From Ruegeria arenilitoris (GTDB lineage: Bacteria > Pseudomonadota > Alphaproteobacteria > Rhodobacterales > Rhodobacteraceae), in the NCBI RefSeq assembly GCF_013030985.1, contig NZ_WPYP01000002.1, positions 248,001-312,000 on the forward strand: DNA of 64,000 bases, written 5' to 3'. Under the pieces are notes generated by a model. That model saw nothing but the letters and a program-made list of their open reading frames with translations, was not told the origin of the DNA and made no database searches. Shown here piece after piece: positions 16,292 through 25,246 of the stretch (the stretch's first letter is position 1; every line of letters begins with the position of its first letter). Made by a program: the position numbers and the translations under genes.

Positions 16292-17383
16292 ATGACCGTA
16301 GAACACAGATTTCCCTGCGAGCAATGCGGCGCGGATTACCGGTTCAACCCCGACGATGGCAGTTTGACCTGCAATCATTGTGGGCATTCCGAAGCTATCG
16401 GCGCTGGCCCTTGGGGCGGTGCCAGCCTGAAAGAACTGGATTTCGATGCGGCCATTGCGGACCGCCTGCCGGACAGCGAGATCGAAGAAGCACGTGTTCT
16501 GTCCTGCCCCAACTGCGCAGCTCAGGTCGAGTTCGACCCGGCCATTCACGCCGCTGAGTGTCCGTTTTGCGCGACGCCGGTTGTGACCGATACTGGGGTC
16601 AATCGACACATCAAGCCCCGGGGCGTTCTGCCCTTTGCGCTGGACGAACGCGCCGCGCACAAGGCGATGGGGGATTGGCTGGGGCGGCTCTGGTTCGCAC
16701 CGAACGGGTTGAAGGATTACGCCCGCAAAGGCCGCAAGATGCAGGGTATTTACGTCCCATACTGGACGTTTGATGCGGATACGCAGTCAAGCTATCGCGG
16801 TGAGCGCGGCACCGTCTACTATGAGACCCGAACCGTCATGCGTGACGGCAAGCGCGTGCAGCAGCAGGTGCCCAAGGTGCGTTGGTCTCCGAAATCCGGG
16901 CGGGTAAAGCGGTTCTTTGACGACGTGCTTGTGCTGGCCTCGCGGTCCTTGCCCAAAAGCTATACCGACGCACTGGAACCCTGGGACCTGCCAGCGTTGG
17001 AGCCCTACCAGCCGGAATTTCTGGCAGGCTTTCGGGCTGAGGCCTACACGGTCGAGTTGCAGGAGGGCTACACCGAGGCGCGCGGGTATATGGCGCGGGT
17101 GATCGAGCGGGATGTGCGCTTTGACATCGGTGGCGACCGCCAGCGGATTCACGCGATCGATACGGATGTACGCAACGTGACCTTCAAGCATATCCTGCTG
17201 CCGGTCTGGATGGCGGCCTACAAGTATCGCGGCCAGACCTATCGTTTCGTGGTAAACGGCCGCACCGGCCGCGTTCAGGGTGAACGTCCGTGGTCCGCCA
17301 TCAAGATCACCATCGCCGTTATTCTGGGTCTACTTGTGGCCGCGGGTGTCGGGTATCTGATGGCAACCGGCCAGCAAGGCTAA
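16292..17383 (+). CDS. Zinc-ribbon membrane protein of the SPFH operon
   Basis: A 363-residue protein with two zinc ribbons at the N-terminus: CEQCG...CNHCG (about residues 8-31) and CPNCA...CPFC (about 71-92). A central beta-rich region (GIYVPYWTFDADTQSSYRGERG, RVKRFFDDVLV) follows, and one C-terminal transmembrane helix (about 340-360). This form is often annotated as a TFIIB-type zinc-finger protein or as primosomal protein N'-like; neither helicase nor transcription motifs are present. It resembles the ribbon partners of SPFH proteins in ydj-type operons. Last gene of the run. Confidence 0.82.
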   Translation: MTVEHRFPCEQCGADYRFNPDDGSLTCNHCGHSEAIGAGPWGGASLKELDFDAAIADRLPDSEIEEARVLSCPNCAAQVEFDPAIHAAECPFCATPVVTDTGVNRHIKPRGVLPFALDERAAHKAMGDWLGRLWFAPNGLKDYARKGRKMQGIYVPYWTFDADTQSSYRGERGTVYYETRTVMRDGKRVQQQVPKVRWSPKSGRVKRFFDDVLVLASRSLPKSYTDALEPWDLPALEPYQPEFLAGFRAEAYTVELQEGYTEARGYMARVIERDVRFDIGGDRQRIHAIDTDVRNVTFKHILLPVWMAAYKYRGQTYRFVVNGRTGRVQGERPWSAIKITIAVILGLLVAAGVGYLMATGQQG

Positions 17384-17474
17384 CACAGCTCCGGAAACCG
17401 CAACTGTTAGCGCTTGAACTTCGCGCGATCAGACGCCATTCTGCGCCGCGTCAACGCCGAGCGGGGAGGCCTGT

Positions 17475-18143
17475 GTGACATTATCCGATCTGAACCAGTT
17501 GCTGACCGCACGGCATTCATGTCGCGCGTTCCGCTCCGACCCAGTACCAAAAGAGCAGATCGAACAAATCCTGACCAGCGCCGCACGTGTGCCCAGTTGG
17601 TGCAATGCCCAACCTTGGCACGTGGTTCTCACCAGCGGCGAGGAAACCGACCACTTTCGAGAGGCGATGCGGAACGAGGCCATGACCGGCGCCCCTGCCC
17701 CTGATCTGCCCTTTCCGTCCTCGTATTCCGGTGTCTATCAAAACCGCCGCCGGGCGTGCGGCTGGGCCTTGTACAAGGCGGTTGGAGTTGAACGCGGCGA
17801 CCGCACGGCCTCGGCCCGGCAGATGATGGAGAATTTCTCGCTGTTCGGCGCACCCCATTGCGCGATCATCACCAGCCCGGTCGAGCTTGGGGGCTATGGC
17901 GCGCTGGATTGCGGCGGGTTCGTCACAGCGTTTTCATTGGCCGCACAAGCCCTGGGCGTCGCCACGATCCCGCAGGCGGCACTGGCTACCTACAGCCCGT
18001 TCCTGCGCCGCTATTTCGACATCCCGGACGACCGGATGATTTTATGCGCAATTTCCTTTGGCTATGCGGATACGGACCACCCAGCCAACAAATTTCGCAC
18101 CGACCGCGCCGATCTGAGTGAGATCGTCGAATGGGTCGGATAA
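17475..18143 (+). CDS. Nitroreductase family FMN enzyme
   Basis: A 222-residue flavoprotein of the nitroreductase family, starting at GTG 17475 after GGGAGGC. FMN-binding motif [13 protein letters not shown] at residues about 13-25, the P-S-W-C-N-A-Q-P-W block, and the C-terminal [23 protein letters not shown]. The substrate cannot be told; family members reduce nitroaromatics, quinones or enamides. It sits 25 bases upstream of dtd. Confidence 0.92.
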   Translation: MTLSDLNQLLTARHSCRAFRSDPVPKEQIEQILTSAARVPSWCNAQPWHVVLTSGEETDHFREAMRNEAMTGAPAPDLPFPSSYSGVYQNRRRACGWALYKAVGVERGDRTASARQMMENFSLFGAPHCAIITSPVELGGYGALDCGGFVTAFSLAAQALGVATIPQAALATYSPFLRRYFDIPDDRMILCAISFGYADTDHPANKFRTDRADLSEIVEWVG

Positions 18144-18168
18144 CAAACGCACCAAGCGGAGAGTAAAC

Positions 18169-18606
18169 TTGCGCGCAGTCCTACAACGAGTTTCACGCGC
18201 CAGCGTATCAGTGGACGGTCAGGTCATCGGCCAGACCGGACCGGGATTGATGATTCTGGTTTGCGCGATGCAGGGCGATGATGAAACGAAGGCGGATCAA
18301 CTGGCCGCAAAGGTCTCGAAACTTCGCATCTTCAAAGATGACGCTGGAAAAATGAACCGGTCGGTGAAGGATATAGAGGGCTCGGCGCTGGTGATCAGCC
18401 AGTTCACACTGGCCGCCGATACGTCGCGCGGCAACAGGCCCGGCTTTTCCGAAGCCGCGGCGCCGGACCTTGGCAAGCATCTGTATAAGGTGTTCGCCCA
18501 ACGGCTTGCGGCGCATGGCGTGCCGGTGGAAACCGGCGAGTTCGGGGCGGATATGGCGGTAGAGCTAGTCAATGACGGGCCGGTCACAATTTGGATGGAA
18601 AGCTGA
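18169..18606 (+). CDS. dtd: D-aminoacyl-tRNA deacylase
   Basis: A 145-residue DTD enzyme that removes D-amino acids (and glycine) mischarged on tRNA. The start is TTG at 18169, giving the canonical [16 protein letters not shown]-terminus. The active-site motif SQFTL (about residues 77-81) and the Gly-cisPro motif N-D-G-P-V-T (about 135-140) are both intact. The TGA overlaps the ATG of the next gene by one base (ATGA arrangement), indicating coupling. Confidence 0.96.
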   Translation: MRAVLQRVSRASVSVDGQVIGQTGPGLMILVCAMQGDDETKADQLAAKVSKLRIFKDDAGKMNRSVKDIEGSALVISQFTLAADTSRGNRPGFSEAAAPDLGKHLYKVFAQRLAAHGVPVETGEFGADMAVELVNDGPVTIWMES

Positions 18607-19709
18607 TGGACAGAAAAGAACAGGCAATTCGCATCTGGCAGGCCGGCGTTGATGCCGTGGGCGGCCATGCGGCGACCAGCAAGGTGCTGCACGATATCCC
18701 GTCGCCAGATCAGATCCTGGCCGTGGGCAAACCCGCCGCTGCCATGGCCCGCGCCGCACTGGAACACTTTGGACCACGCCCGACGCTGGTGGTCACCAAG
18801 GACGACCACGGGCGCGACCTGCCGGATCATGTCACGGTGATCGAGGCCTCTCATCCCGTTCCCGACAACCGCAGCCTTCAGGGTGGTCAAGCCCTGCGCG
18901 AAGCGGTCGAAGCCATGCAGCCCGGCTCGCATCTGCTGTTGCTGGTATCCGGTGGGGCATCCTCGCTGGCCGAGGATTTGCTGCCGGGCAAAACCCTGTC
19001 CGATCTGGAACAGCTGAACAAAAAGCTGCTGGCCGAAGGGTTGGACATCACTGCCATGAACGCCGAACGCCGCAAGCTGTCGCGGATTAAAGGCGGTGAT
19101 CTGCTGTCTCATTTCAAAGGAGAAACAGCAACCGTTCTGGCGATCTCGGATGTGCCCGGGGATGATCTGAATGTTGTCGGCTCGGGGATCGGAGCGTTGC
19201 CGGACAGCTACGGTTTTGAGGCAACAACGCAGATCGTGGCGTCAAATGCCCATGCTCGCGCGGCCGCTACGGAATTGGCGCAGGACGAAGGCTTGAAGGT
19301 ACTCGCCAACGAAGAATGTCTGCACGATGACTTTCTGAAAATCGCCGAATCGCTGGGCGCGCGTATCCGGTCCATGCCAAGCGGCGTCATGGTCTTTGGC
19401 GGAGAGCCGACGGTTGTCCTGCCCGAAAACCCGGGACGTGGCGGGCGCAATCAGGGGCTGGCGCTGGCATTGGCCCAAGAGATTGCGGGTACCGAAGACC
19501 TCACCGTCGTCGTGGGTGGAACCGACGGAACGGACGGCCCGACAGATGCCGCCGGGGCGGTCATTGACGGAACCACCTGGGGCGAAGGTGCAGAACAGGC
19601 CCTGCTGCAGGCGGATAGCGGCAGCTATCTGGATCGCGCGGGTGCATTGCTGGTGACGGGGCCGACGGGAACCAACGTAATGGATCTGCTTGTCGCAATC
19701 CGCGACTGA
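18606..19709 (+). CDS. Glycerate 2-kinase (MOFRL family)
   Basis: A 367-residue class II glycerate kinase (MOFRL domain, formerly hydroxypyruvate reductase TtuD). Motifs: VGKPAAAMARAAL, the LLVSGGASSLAEDL nucleotide or substrate loop, SDVPGDDLNVVGSGIG, and the C-terminal MOFRL block with PGRGGRNQGLALALA and GTDGTDGPTDAAGA. It phosphorylates glycerate to 2-phosphoglycerate in glyoxylate/serine or tartrate metabolism. ATG at 18606 overlaps the dtd stop. Confidence 0.93.
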   Translation: MDRKEQAIRIWQAGVDAVGGHAATSKVLHDIPSPDQILAVGKPAAAMARAALEHFGPRPTLVVTKDDHGRDLPDHVTVIEASHPVPDNRSLQGGQALREAVEAMQPGSHLLLLVSGGASSLAEDLLPGKTLSDLEQLNKKLLAEGLDITAMNAERRKLSRIKGGDLLSHFKGETATVLAISDVPGDDLNVVGSGIGALPDSYGFEATTQIVASNAHARAAATELAQDEGLKVLANEECLHDDFLKIAESLGARIRSMPSGVMVFGGEPTVVLPENPGRGGRNQGLALALAQEIAGTEDLTVVVGGTDGTDGPTDAAGAVIDGTTWGEGAEQALLQADSGSYLDRAGALLVTGPTGTNVMDLLVAIRD

Positions 19710-19760
19710 ACTGACGATTTTGACCCAACTTGATTTGAAATTCCCCCGGACAGTGTGGAA

Positions 19761-21752
19761 ATGACGCCGCCTGCCAACGCGCTACGCACCATCGAAGACC
19801 TTCCTGACGTAGGCATCGAGATGCCCGATGGTTGCCGCTTGTCTGCGCGCGTCTGGCGTCCGACGGATGCAACGGACAATCCCGTTCCCGCTATTCTGGA
19901 GTTTCTGCCTTATCGAAAACGCGACGGAACGACCGTGCGGGACGCGCTGACCCACCCTTGGATTGCCGAACGCGGCTATGCCTGCATTCGCGTCGATATG
20001 CGTGGCAATGGTGACAGCGAAGGGCTGATGGAGGACGAGTACACCCAGCAAGAGCTGGACGACGCCGTTGCAACCATCCATTGGCTGGCGCAGCAACCCT
20101 GGTGCACCGGTTCGGTTGGGATGATGGGGATCAGCTGGGGCGGGTTCAACGCGCTGCAGGTGGCTGCGCTGCAACCCGAGCCGCTGAAGGCGATCATCAC
20201 CCTGTGCTCGACTGCCGACCGCTATGCGGACGACATCCATTATAAAGGCGGCTGCCTGCTGAACGAGAATCTGGGCTGGGGCGCAACGATGTGGTCGTAC
20301 TCGTCCCGTCCACCCGACCCCGACCTGCGTGGAAACTGGCGTGAACTATGGTTGGAGCGGCTAAAACATGAGCCATTTCTGCCCTCGGTTTGGCTGCGTC
20401 ATCAACGGCGGGACGCGTATTGGCAGCACGGCTCGGTTTGCGAGGATTTCGGTGCCATTCAGGCGGCGACCCTGGCGGTCGGTGGCTGGGGGGATGCCTA
20501 TAAGAACACTGTACCTTTGCTGGTTGAGCAACTTAAGGCACCGGTTAAAGGGATCGTTGGGCCTTGGGTGCACAAGTACCCTCATTTTGCGGTGCCCGAA
20601 CCGCGAATCGGGTTCCTGCAGGAGGCTCTGCGCTGGTGGGATCACTGGCTGAAAGGCATCGACACCGGCGTCGACACCGACCCCGCCTACCGCGCTTACC
20701 TGATGGATGGCGTGCGACCGCAGCACTGGTATAGCGAACGACCCGGGCGCTGGATCGCCGAGGCTGACGGGGCCACATCCCACCTGCCCGGCCTGACGCT
20801 GGGCCTGTCGGATGAGGGTCTTGGGCAGGACGGCCCGCTGGACATTCGTGTGCGGTCACCGCAGACCTGCGGCCTGGAGGGCGGAGAATACTGCGCCATC
20901 TGGCTAGGCCCCGACATGCCCGGAGATCAGCGCACAGATGACGCGCTTTCGGCCTGTTTCGACGGCGCTCCACTGGCCGAGGACATGGACATCGTGGGTG
21001 CGCCGCGTATCCGCCTGCGCCTGAGTGCCAACCGACCGCAGGCTCAGATCGCTGTTCGGCTAAACCATGTGCACCCGGATGGGGCCTCGACGCGCATTAC
21101 CTATGGTGTGCTGAACCTGTCGCATCGCGACAGCCACGCAGAACCAACACCGCTGACACCGGGCACCGATTATGACGTTTCGCTGGATCTGGACCACATC
21201 GCCTATCGCGTGCCGAGGGGGCACAGGTTGCGGGTCGCAATCTCCAGCGCCTATTGGCCGCTGATCTGGCCATCGCCCGAAGGCACCGAACTGCACCTGA
21301 CGCAGGGCGACATCACCATACCGCAACGCCCGTCTGGTGATGACGAATACGCGTTTCCACCGCCCGAGTCGGCCCCGGCCCTGGGTCAGACTTCCCTTCG
21401 CGCAGCGCGCAATTCACGACGGATGGAAACGGACATGAACTCGGGCGAAACCCACCTGATCATTGAGGATGATTTTGGCCTGGTCACCAACAACGACCAC
21501 GGCCTGACCCATGGCGGGACGGCGTTTGAACGCTGGTCGATCCACCCGGACGACCCCCTCTCGGCCCGGGGATATTGCGAATGGACCCAAGAAGTCATTC
21601 GAGGCAGTATCACCCTGCGCACCGAAACCTCCTGCGAAATGTGGGCGGATAAGAACACCTTTTTCCTCAAGGCCCGCATGGATGCCTATGAGGGCGACAC
21701 ACTGGTATCAACCAAGCAACTGGAGGATGCCGTACCTCGGGATCAAATGTGA
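19761..21752 (+). CDS. CocE/NonD family alpha/beta hydrolase
   Basis: A 663-residue serine hydrolase of the X-Pro dipeptidyl-peptidase S15/CocE family. The N-terminal catalytic domain has RVDMRGNGDSEG and the nucleophile elbow GISWGGFNALQ; a later His lies in VHKYPHF. A C-terminal jelly-roll domain typical of CocE (IRLRLSANRPQAQIAVRL, GHRLRVAISSAYWPLIWPSPEG) follows and the chain continues about 120 residues past it. No signal peptide, so cytoplasmic. GTG at 19755 is an alternative start. Together with the downstream peptide ABC transporter it suggests uptake and hydrolysis of an acylated or peptidic compound. Confidence 0.88.
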   Translation: MTPPANALRTIEDLPDVGIEMPDGCRLSARVWRPTDATDNPVPAILEFLPYRKRDGTTVRDALTHPWIAERGYACIRVDMRGNGDSEGLMEDEYTQQELDDAVATIHWLAQQPWCTGSVGMMGISWGGFNALQVAALQPEPLKAIITLCSTADRYADDIHYKGGCLLNENLGWGATMWSYSSRPPDPDLRGNWRELWLERLKHEPFLPSVWLRHQRRDAYWQHGSVCEDFGAIQAATLAVGGWGDAYKNTVPLLVEQLKAPVKGIVGPWVHKYPHFAVPEPRIGFLQEALRWWDHWLKGIDTGVDTDPAYRAYLMDGVRPQHWYSERPGRWIAEADGATSHLPGLTLGLSDEGLGQDGPLDIRVRSPQTCGLEGGEYCAIWLGPDMPGDQRTDDALSACFDGAPLAEDMDIVGAPRIRLRLSANRPQAQIAVRLNHVHPDGASTRITYGVLNLSHRDSHAEPTPLTPGTDYDVSLDLDHIAYRVPRGHRLRVAISSAYWPLIWPSPEGTELHLTQGDITIPQRPSGDDEYAFPPPESAPALGQTSLRAARNSRRMETDMNSGETHLIIEDDFGLVTNNDHGLTHGGTAFERWSIHPDDPLSARGYCEWTQEVIRGSITLRTETSCEMWADKNTFFLKARMDAYEGDTLVSTKQLEDAVPRDQM

Positions 21753-21872
21753 TGCAGGTCGCTCAAGTGTCAGACATTTGTTCTTGCCCGCCCGACCAAA
21801 TTCCGCCTACTTTGACTCATGCGTCAATAAAAAGCCCAAAAGGGCAACAATCCAATCAACTGGGAGACCATA

Positions 21873-23459
21873 ATGAACGAACAAATCACTCACATGACCA
21901 AACAGGTCACAGCCGGCAAGCTCACCCGCCGCGAATTCATGGGGAAAGCCGCGGCTTTGGGTGTTTCTGCGGCCATGGCCAGCACCTTGTTTGCAGATGC
22001 CGCACGCGCGGCTGGCCCGAAAAAGGGCGGCACCCTGAAGTTCGGCCTGCAGGGCGGTGAATCCACCAACTCGCTGGACCCGGCAACCTATGCAAGCTCG
22101 GTTCCGTTCCAGAACGGCAAGCAGTTTGGCGACCAACTGGTCGAGGTTGCGCCTGACGGAACAATCGAACCCCGTCTGGCCGAAAGCGTCGAAGGCAGCG
22201 CGGATGCCAAGGTCTGGACCTTCAAGCTGCGTCAGGGTGTGGAATTCCACAACGGCAAGACCATGACCAGCGAGGACGTGCTGAAGACCATGCAGCGTCA
22301 CTCGAACGAAGATTCGAAGTCCGGTGCCCTGGGCATCATGAAGGGCATCGAATCGATGAAGGCCGATGGCGAAAATTTCCAAGTCACCCTGTCCGAGCCG
22401 AACGCCGACCTGCCCTACCTGATGGCTGACTACCACCTGATCATTCAGCCGGATGGCGGCATGGAAGATCCCGGCGCGGGTATCGGCACCGGCCCCTATC
22501 AGGTGGAAGTCAACGAACCCGGCGTCCGCCACGTGTACAAGAAGTTCGCCAACCACTGGAACCCGGATTTCGGTCACTTCGACGGCGTCGAAGTGGTTGT
22601 CATCAACGATGCAACCGCCCGTACCGCTGCGCTGCAATCCGGTCAGGTTCATGCGATCAACCGAGTCGAGCCGAAGGTGGCTGACCTGCTGGGCCGCGCA
22701 CCTAACCTGACAGTGCATTCGACCGCTGGCCGTGGCCACTATGTGTTCATCATGCATTGCGACACCGCGCCGTTCGACCAGAACGAACTGCGTCTGGCGC
22801 TGAAGTATGCAATCAACCGTCAGGAACTGGTCGACAAGGTCCTGCGCGGCTATGGCACCGTGGGCAACGACATGCCGGTCAACGCAGCCTACCCGCTGTT
22901 TGACGGCTCGATCCCGCAGCGCGAATTCAGCGTCGAAAAAGCGGCCGAGCACTACAAGAACTCGGGACACGACGGTTCGCCGATCATCCTGCGCGTTGCC
23001 GATGGCGCCTTCCCGGGTGCCGTGGATGCCGCAGCCCTGTTCCAGCAGACCGCCGCACAGGCCGGAATTCCGCTGGAAATCAAGCGCGAGCCCAACGATG
23101 GCTACTGGTCCGAGGTTTGGAACGTTCAGCCCTTCTGCGCGTCCTACTGGGGCGGCCGTCCGGTGCAGGACCAGATGTACTCGACCGCTTACCTGTCGAC
23201 CGCAGACTGGAACGACACCCGTTTCAAGGTACCGGCATTCGACGAGATGCTGTTTGCGGCGCGCGCCGAGCTGGACAACGACAAGCGGAAGGACATCTAC
23301 CGCCAGATGGGCATGATGGTCCGCGACGAAGGCGGCCTGATCTGCCCAATGTTCAACGATTTTGTCGAAGGCGTCAGCAATCAGCTGGAAGGTTGGGAAA
23401 GCGACCCGACCCAAGAGATGATGAACGGCAACATGTCCCGCAAGATGTGGTTCGCCTGA
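21873..23459 (+). CDS. Peptide-type ABC transporter substrate-binding protein
   Basis: A 528-residue family-5 extracellular solute-binding protein (DppA/OppA type). It carries a twin-arginine signal, LTRREFMGKAAALGVSAAMA, so it is exported folded through Tat. The core has PKKGGTLKFGLQGGESTNSLDP, VEFHNGKTMTSEDVLKTMQRH and YWGGRPVQDQMY. First gene of a binding protein-permease-permease-ATPase operon with tight spacing (15, -4, -4 bases). Confidence 0.95.
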   Translation: MNEQITHMTKQVTAGKLTRREFMGKAAALGVSAAMASTLFADAARAAGPKKGGTLKFGLQGGESTNSLDPATYASSVPFQNGKQFGDQLVEVAPDGTIEPRLAESVEGSADAKVWTFKLRQGVEFHNGKTMTSEDVLKTMQRHSNEDSKSGALGIMKGIESMKADGENFQVTLSEPNADLPYLMADYHLIIQPDGGMEDPGAGIGTGPYQVEVNEPGVRHVYKKFANHWNPDFGHFDGVEVVVINDATARTAALQSGQVHAINRVEPKVADLLGRAPNLTVHSTAGRGHYVFIMHCDTAPFDQNELRLALKYAINRQELVDKVLRGYGTVGNDMPVNAAYPLFDGSIPQREFSVEKAAEHYKNSGHDGSPIILRVADGAFPGAVDAAALFQQTAAQAGIPLEIKREPNDGYWSEVWNVQPFCASYWGGRPVQDQMYSTAYLSTADWNDTRFKVPAFDEMLFAARAELDNDKRKDIYRQMGMMVRDEGGLICPMFNDFVEGVSNQLEGWESDPTQEMMNGNMSRKMWFA

Positions 23460-23474
23460 TAGGAACCACGGATC

Positions 23475-24431
23475 ATGCATCCTATCGTCAAACTGGTTTC
23501 CCAGCGCCTTGCGCTGGGACTCCTGCTTCTCTTCGGCGCATCGGCTCTGATTTTCGGCCTCACCGAAGCCCTTCCCGGGGACGCTGCGCAAGCGGTCCTT
23601 GGTCAATCCGCAACCCCCGAGGCGCTGGCAAACCTGCGCGAGGAAATGGGCCTCAACCGCCCCGCTCTGACCCGCTATTTCGAATGGTTGGGCGGCATCT
23701 TACAAGGTGATCTGGGTCAGTCTCTGACCAACAAGCTCGACATCGCGGAAAGCATCGGCAAACGATTGGGGAACACCCTGTTTCTGGCCTGTGTAGCAGC
23801 GATCGTATCGGTTCCGTTGGCCATCTTTCTGGGCCTGCTGGCTGTTCGGTTCCGCAACCGCTGGCCGGACAAACTGATTTCGGCGATCACCCTTACAACA
23901 GTTTCCATTCCGGAATTCCTGATCGGTTACGTGGTCATCTACTTCATCTCAGTGAAACTGGGCTGGTTTTCCTCGCTCGCAATGATCAACGAATCGATGT
24001 CCTTCGGGGAAAAACTCAATGCGATCGCTTTGCCTGCCTTCGTGCTGACGCTGGTGGTTCTGGCGCAGATGATGCGGATGACCCGCGCGGCGATCCTGAA
24101 CCTGATGCAATCGGCCTATATTGAAACAGCCGAACTGAAGGGCCTGTCGAACTTTCAGGTCATTGCACGCCATGCGTTTCCCAACGCGATTTCCCCCATC
24201 GTCAACGTCGTGATGCTGAACCTGGCCTACCTGGTCGTGGGCGTCGTCGTTGTCGAGGTGGTGTTCGTCTATCCCGGCATGGGGCAGTATCTGGTGGACT
24301 CGGTGACCAAACGTGATGTGCCGGTCGTTCTGGCCTGCGGCGTCGTCTTCGCCGCCGTTTATATCGGACTGAACATGGTGGCCGATATTGTGTCCATCCT
24401 TGCCAACCCAAGACTGAGGCATCCGAAATGA
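23475..24431 (+). CDS. Peptide-type ABC transporter permease (DppB-like)
   Basis: A 318-residue inner-membrane permease with six predicted helices. It has the family features: an N-terminal helix, AVLGQSATPEALANLREEMGLNRP and QYLVDSVTKRDVPVVLACGVVFA, and the EAA-type cytoplasmic loop (ETAELKGLSNFQVIARHAFPN). It forms the channel with the next gene, whose ATG overlaps its stop by four bases. Confidence 0.95.
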   Translation: MHPIVKLVSQRLALGLLLLFGASALIFGLTEALPGDAAQAVLGQSATPEALANLREEMGLNRPALTRYFEWLGGILQGDLGQSLTNKLDIAESIGKRLGNTLFLACVAAIVSVPLAIFLGLLAVRFRNRWPDKLISAITLTTVSIPEFLIGYVVIYFISVKLGWFSSLAMINESMSFGEKLNAIALPAFVLTLVVLAQMMRMTRAAILNLMQSAYIETAELKGLSNFQVIARHAFPNAISPIVNVVMLNLAYLVVGVVVVEVVFVYPGMGQYLVDSVTKRDVPVVLACGVVFAAVYIGLNMVADIVSILANPRLRHPK

Positions 24432-25246
24432 TGAAGAATATTCCTATTTCGGCCATGATCGGTCTGTTTTTCACAGGGCTTTACTTCTTTGTGGCCTTCA
24501 CCGCACCGCTGATTGCCCCCTATGGCATGGCCGAAGTGGTCGGCGATGTATGGGAACCCTCAAGCGCCGAGCACCTTCTGGGCACCGACAATATCGGGCG
24601 CGATCTGTTGACCCGCATGATCTACGGCGGCCGTACGACCATCTTTATCGCCGCGGCAGCCACGATCCTCAGCTTTGTCACCGGCACGTCGCTGGGCCTG
24701 CTGGCAGCTGTGCTGGGCGGTTGGGCCGATCAAGTGCTCAGCCGGGCGGTTGATCTGGTCATGTCGATTCCGACGCTGATCCTGGCGCTGGTTATTCTGG
24801 CGATTGTTCCGGTGACTGTTCCGATCCTGATCCTTGTGATGGGCCTGCTGGACGCCACACGTCCCTATCGCCTGTCGCGATCTGTCGCCGTGGACATCAA
24901 CGTGATGGACTATGTCGAGGCCGCCAAACTGCGCGGTGAAGGACGCGGCTGGATCATCTTCCGGGAAATCCTGCCCAACGCCCTGTCGCCTTTGGTTGCT
25001 GAGTTCGGGCTGCGGTTCATCTTCATGGTTCTGTTCATCTCGACCCTGTCGTTCCTGGGTCTGGGCGTTCAGCCGCCGTTGGCGGATTGGGGCGGCATCG
25101 TGAAGGAAAACAAGGACGGCATCGTCTATGGCATCGGCGCGGCGCTCTACCCTGCTGTCGCCATCGCGACGCTGGCTATCTCGGTCAACCTTGTGGCTGA
25201 CTGGGTTCTGAACCGTACCACATCGCTGAAAGGAGGCCGGGGATGA
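24428..25246 (+). CDS. Peptide-type ABC transporter permease (DppC-like)
   Basis: A 272-residue permease with an EAA loop (EAAKLRGEGRGWIIFREILPNALSP) and the DppC signature HLLGTDNIGRDLLTRMIYGGRTT. Overlaps both neighbours by four bases, so it is translated as part of the operon. Confidence 0.95.
   Translation: MMKNIPISAMIGLFFTGLYFFVAFTAPLIAPYGMAEVVGDVWEPSSAEHLLGTDNIGRDLLTRMIYGGRTTIFIAAAATILSFVTGTSLGLLAAVLGGWADQVLSRAVDLVMSIPTLILALVILAIVPVTVPILILVMGLLDATRPYRLSRSVAVDINVMDYVEAAKLRGEGRGWIIFREILPNALSPLVAEFGLRFIFMVLFISTLSFLGLGVQPPLADWGGIVKENKDGIVYGIGAALYPAVAIATLAISVNLVADWVLNRTTSLKGGRG

Noticed and set aside
21807..23606. A 599-codon minus-strand frame opposite the peptide-binding protein gene.
   Set aside because: Antisense shadow of a well-supported gene, rich in His/Val/Gln as expected of a complement translation, with no recognisable motif.
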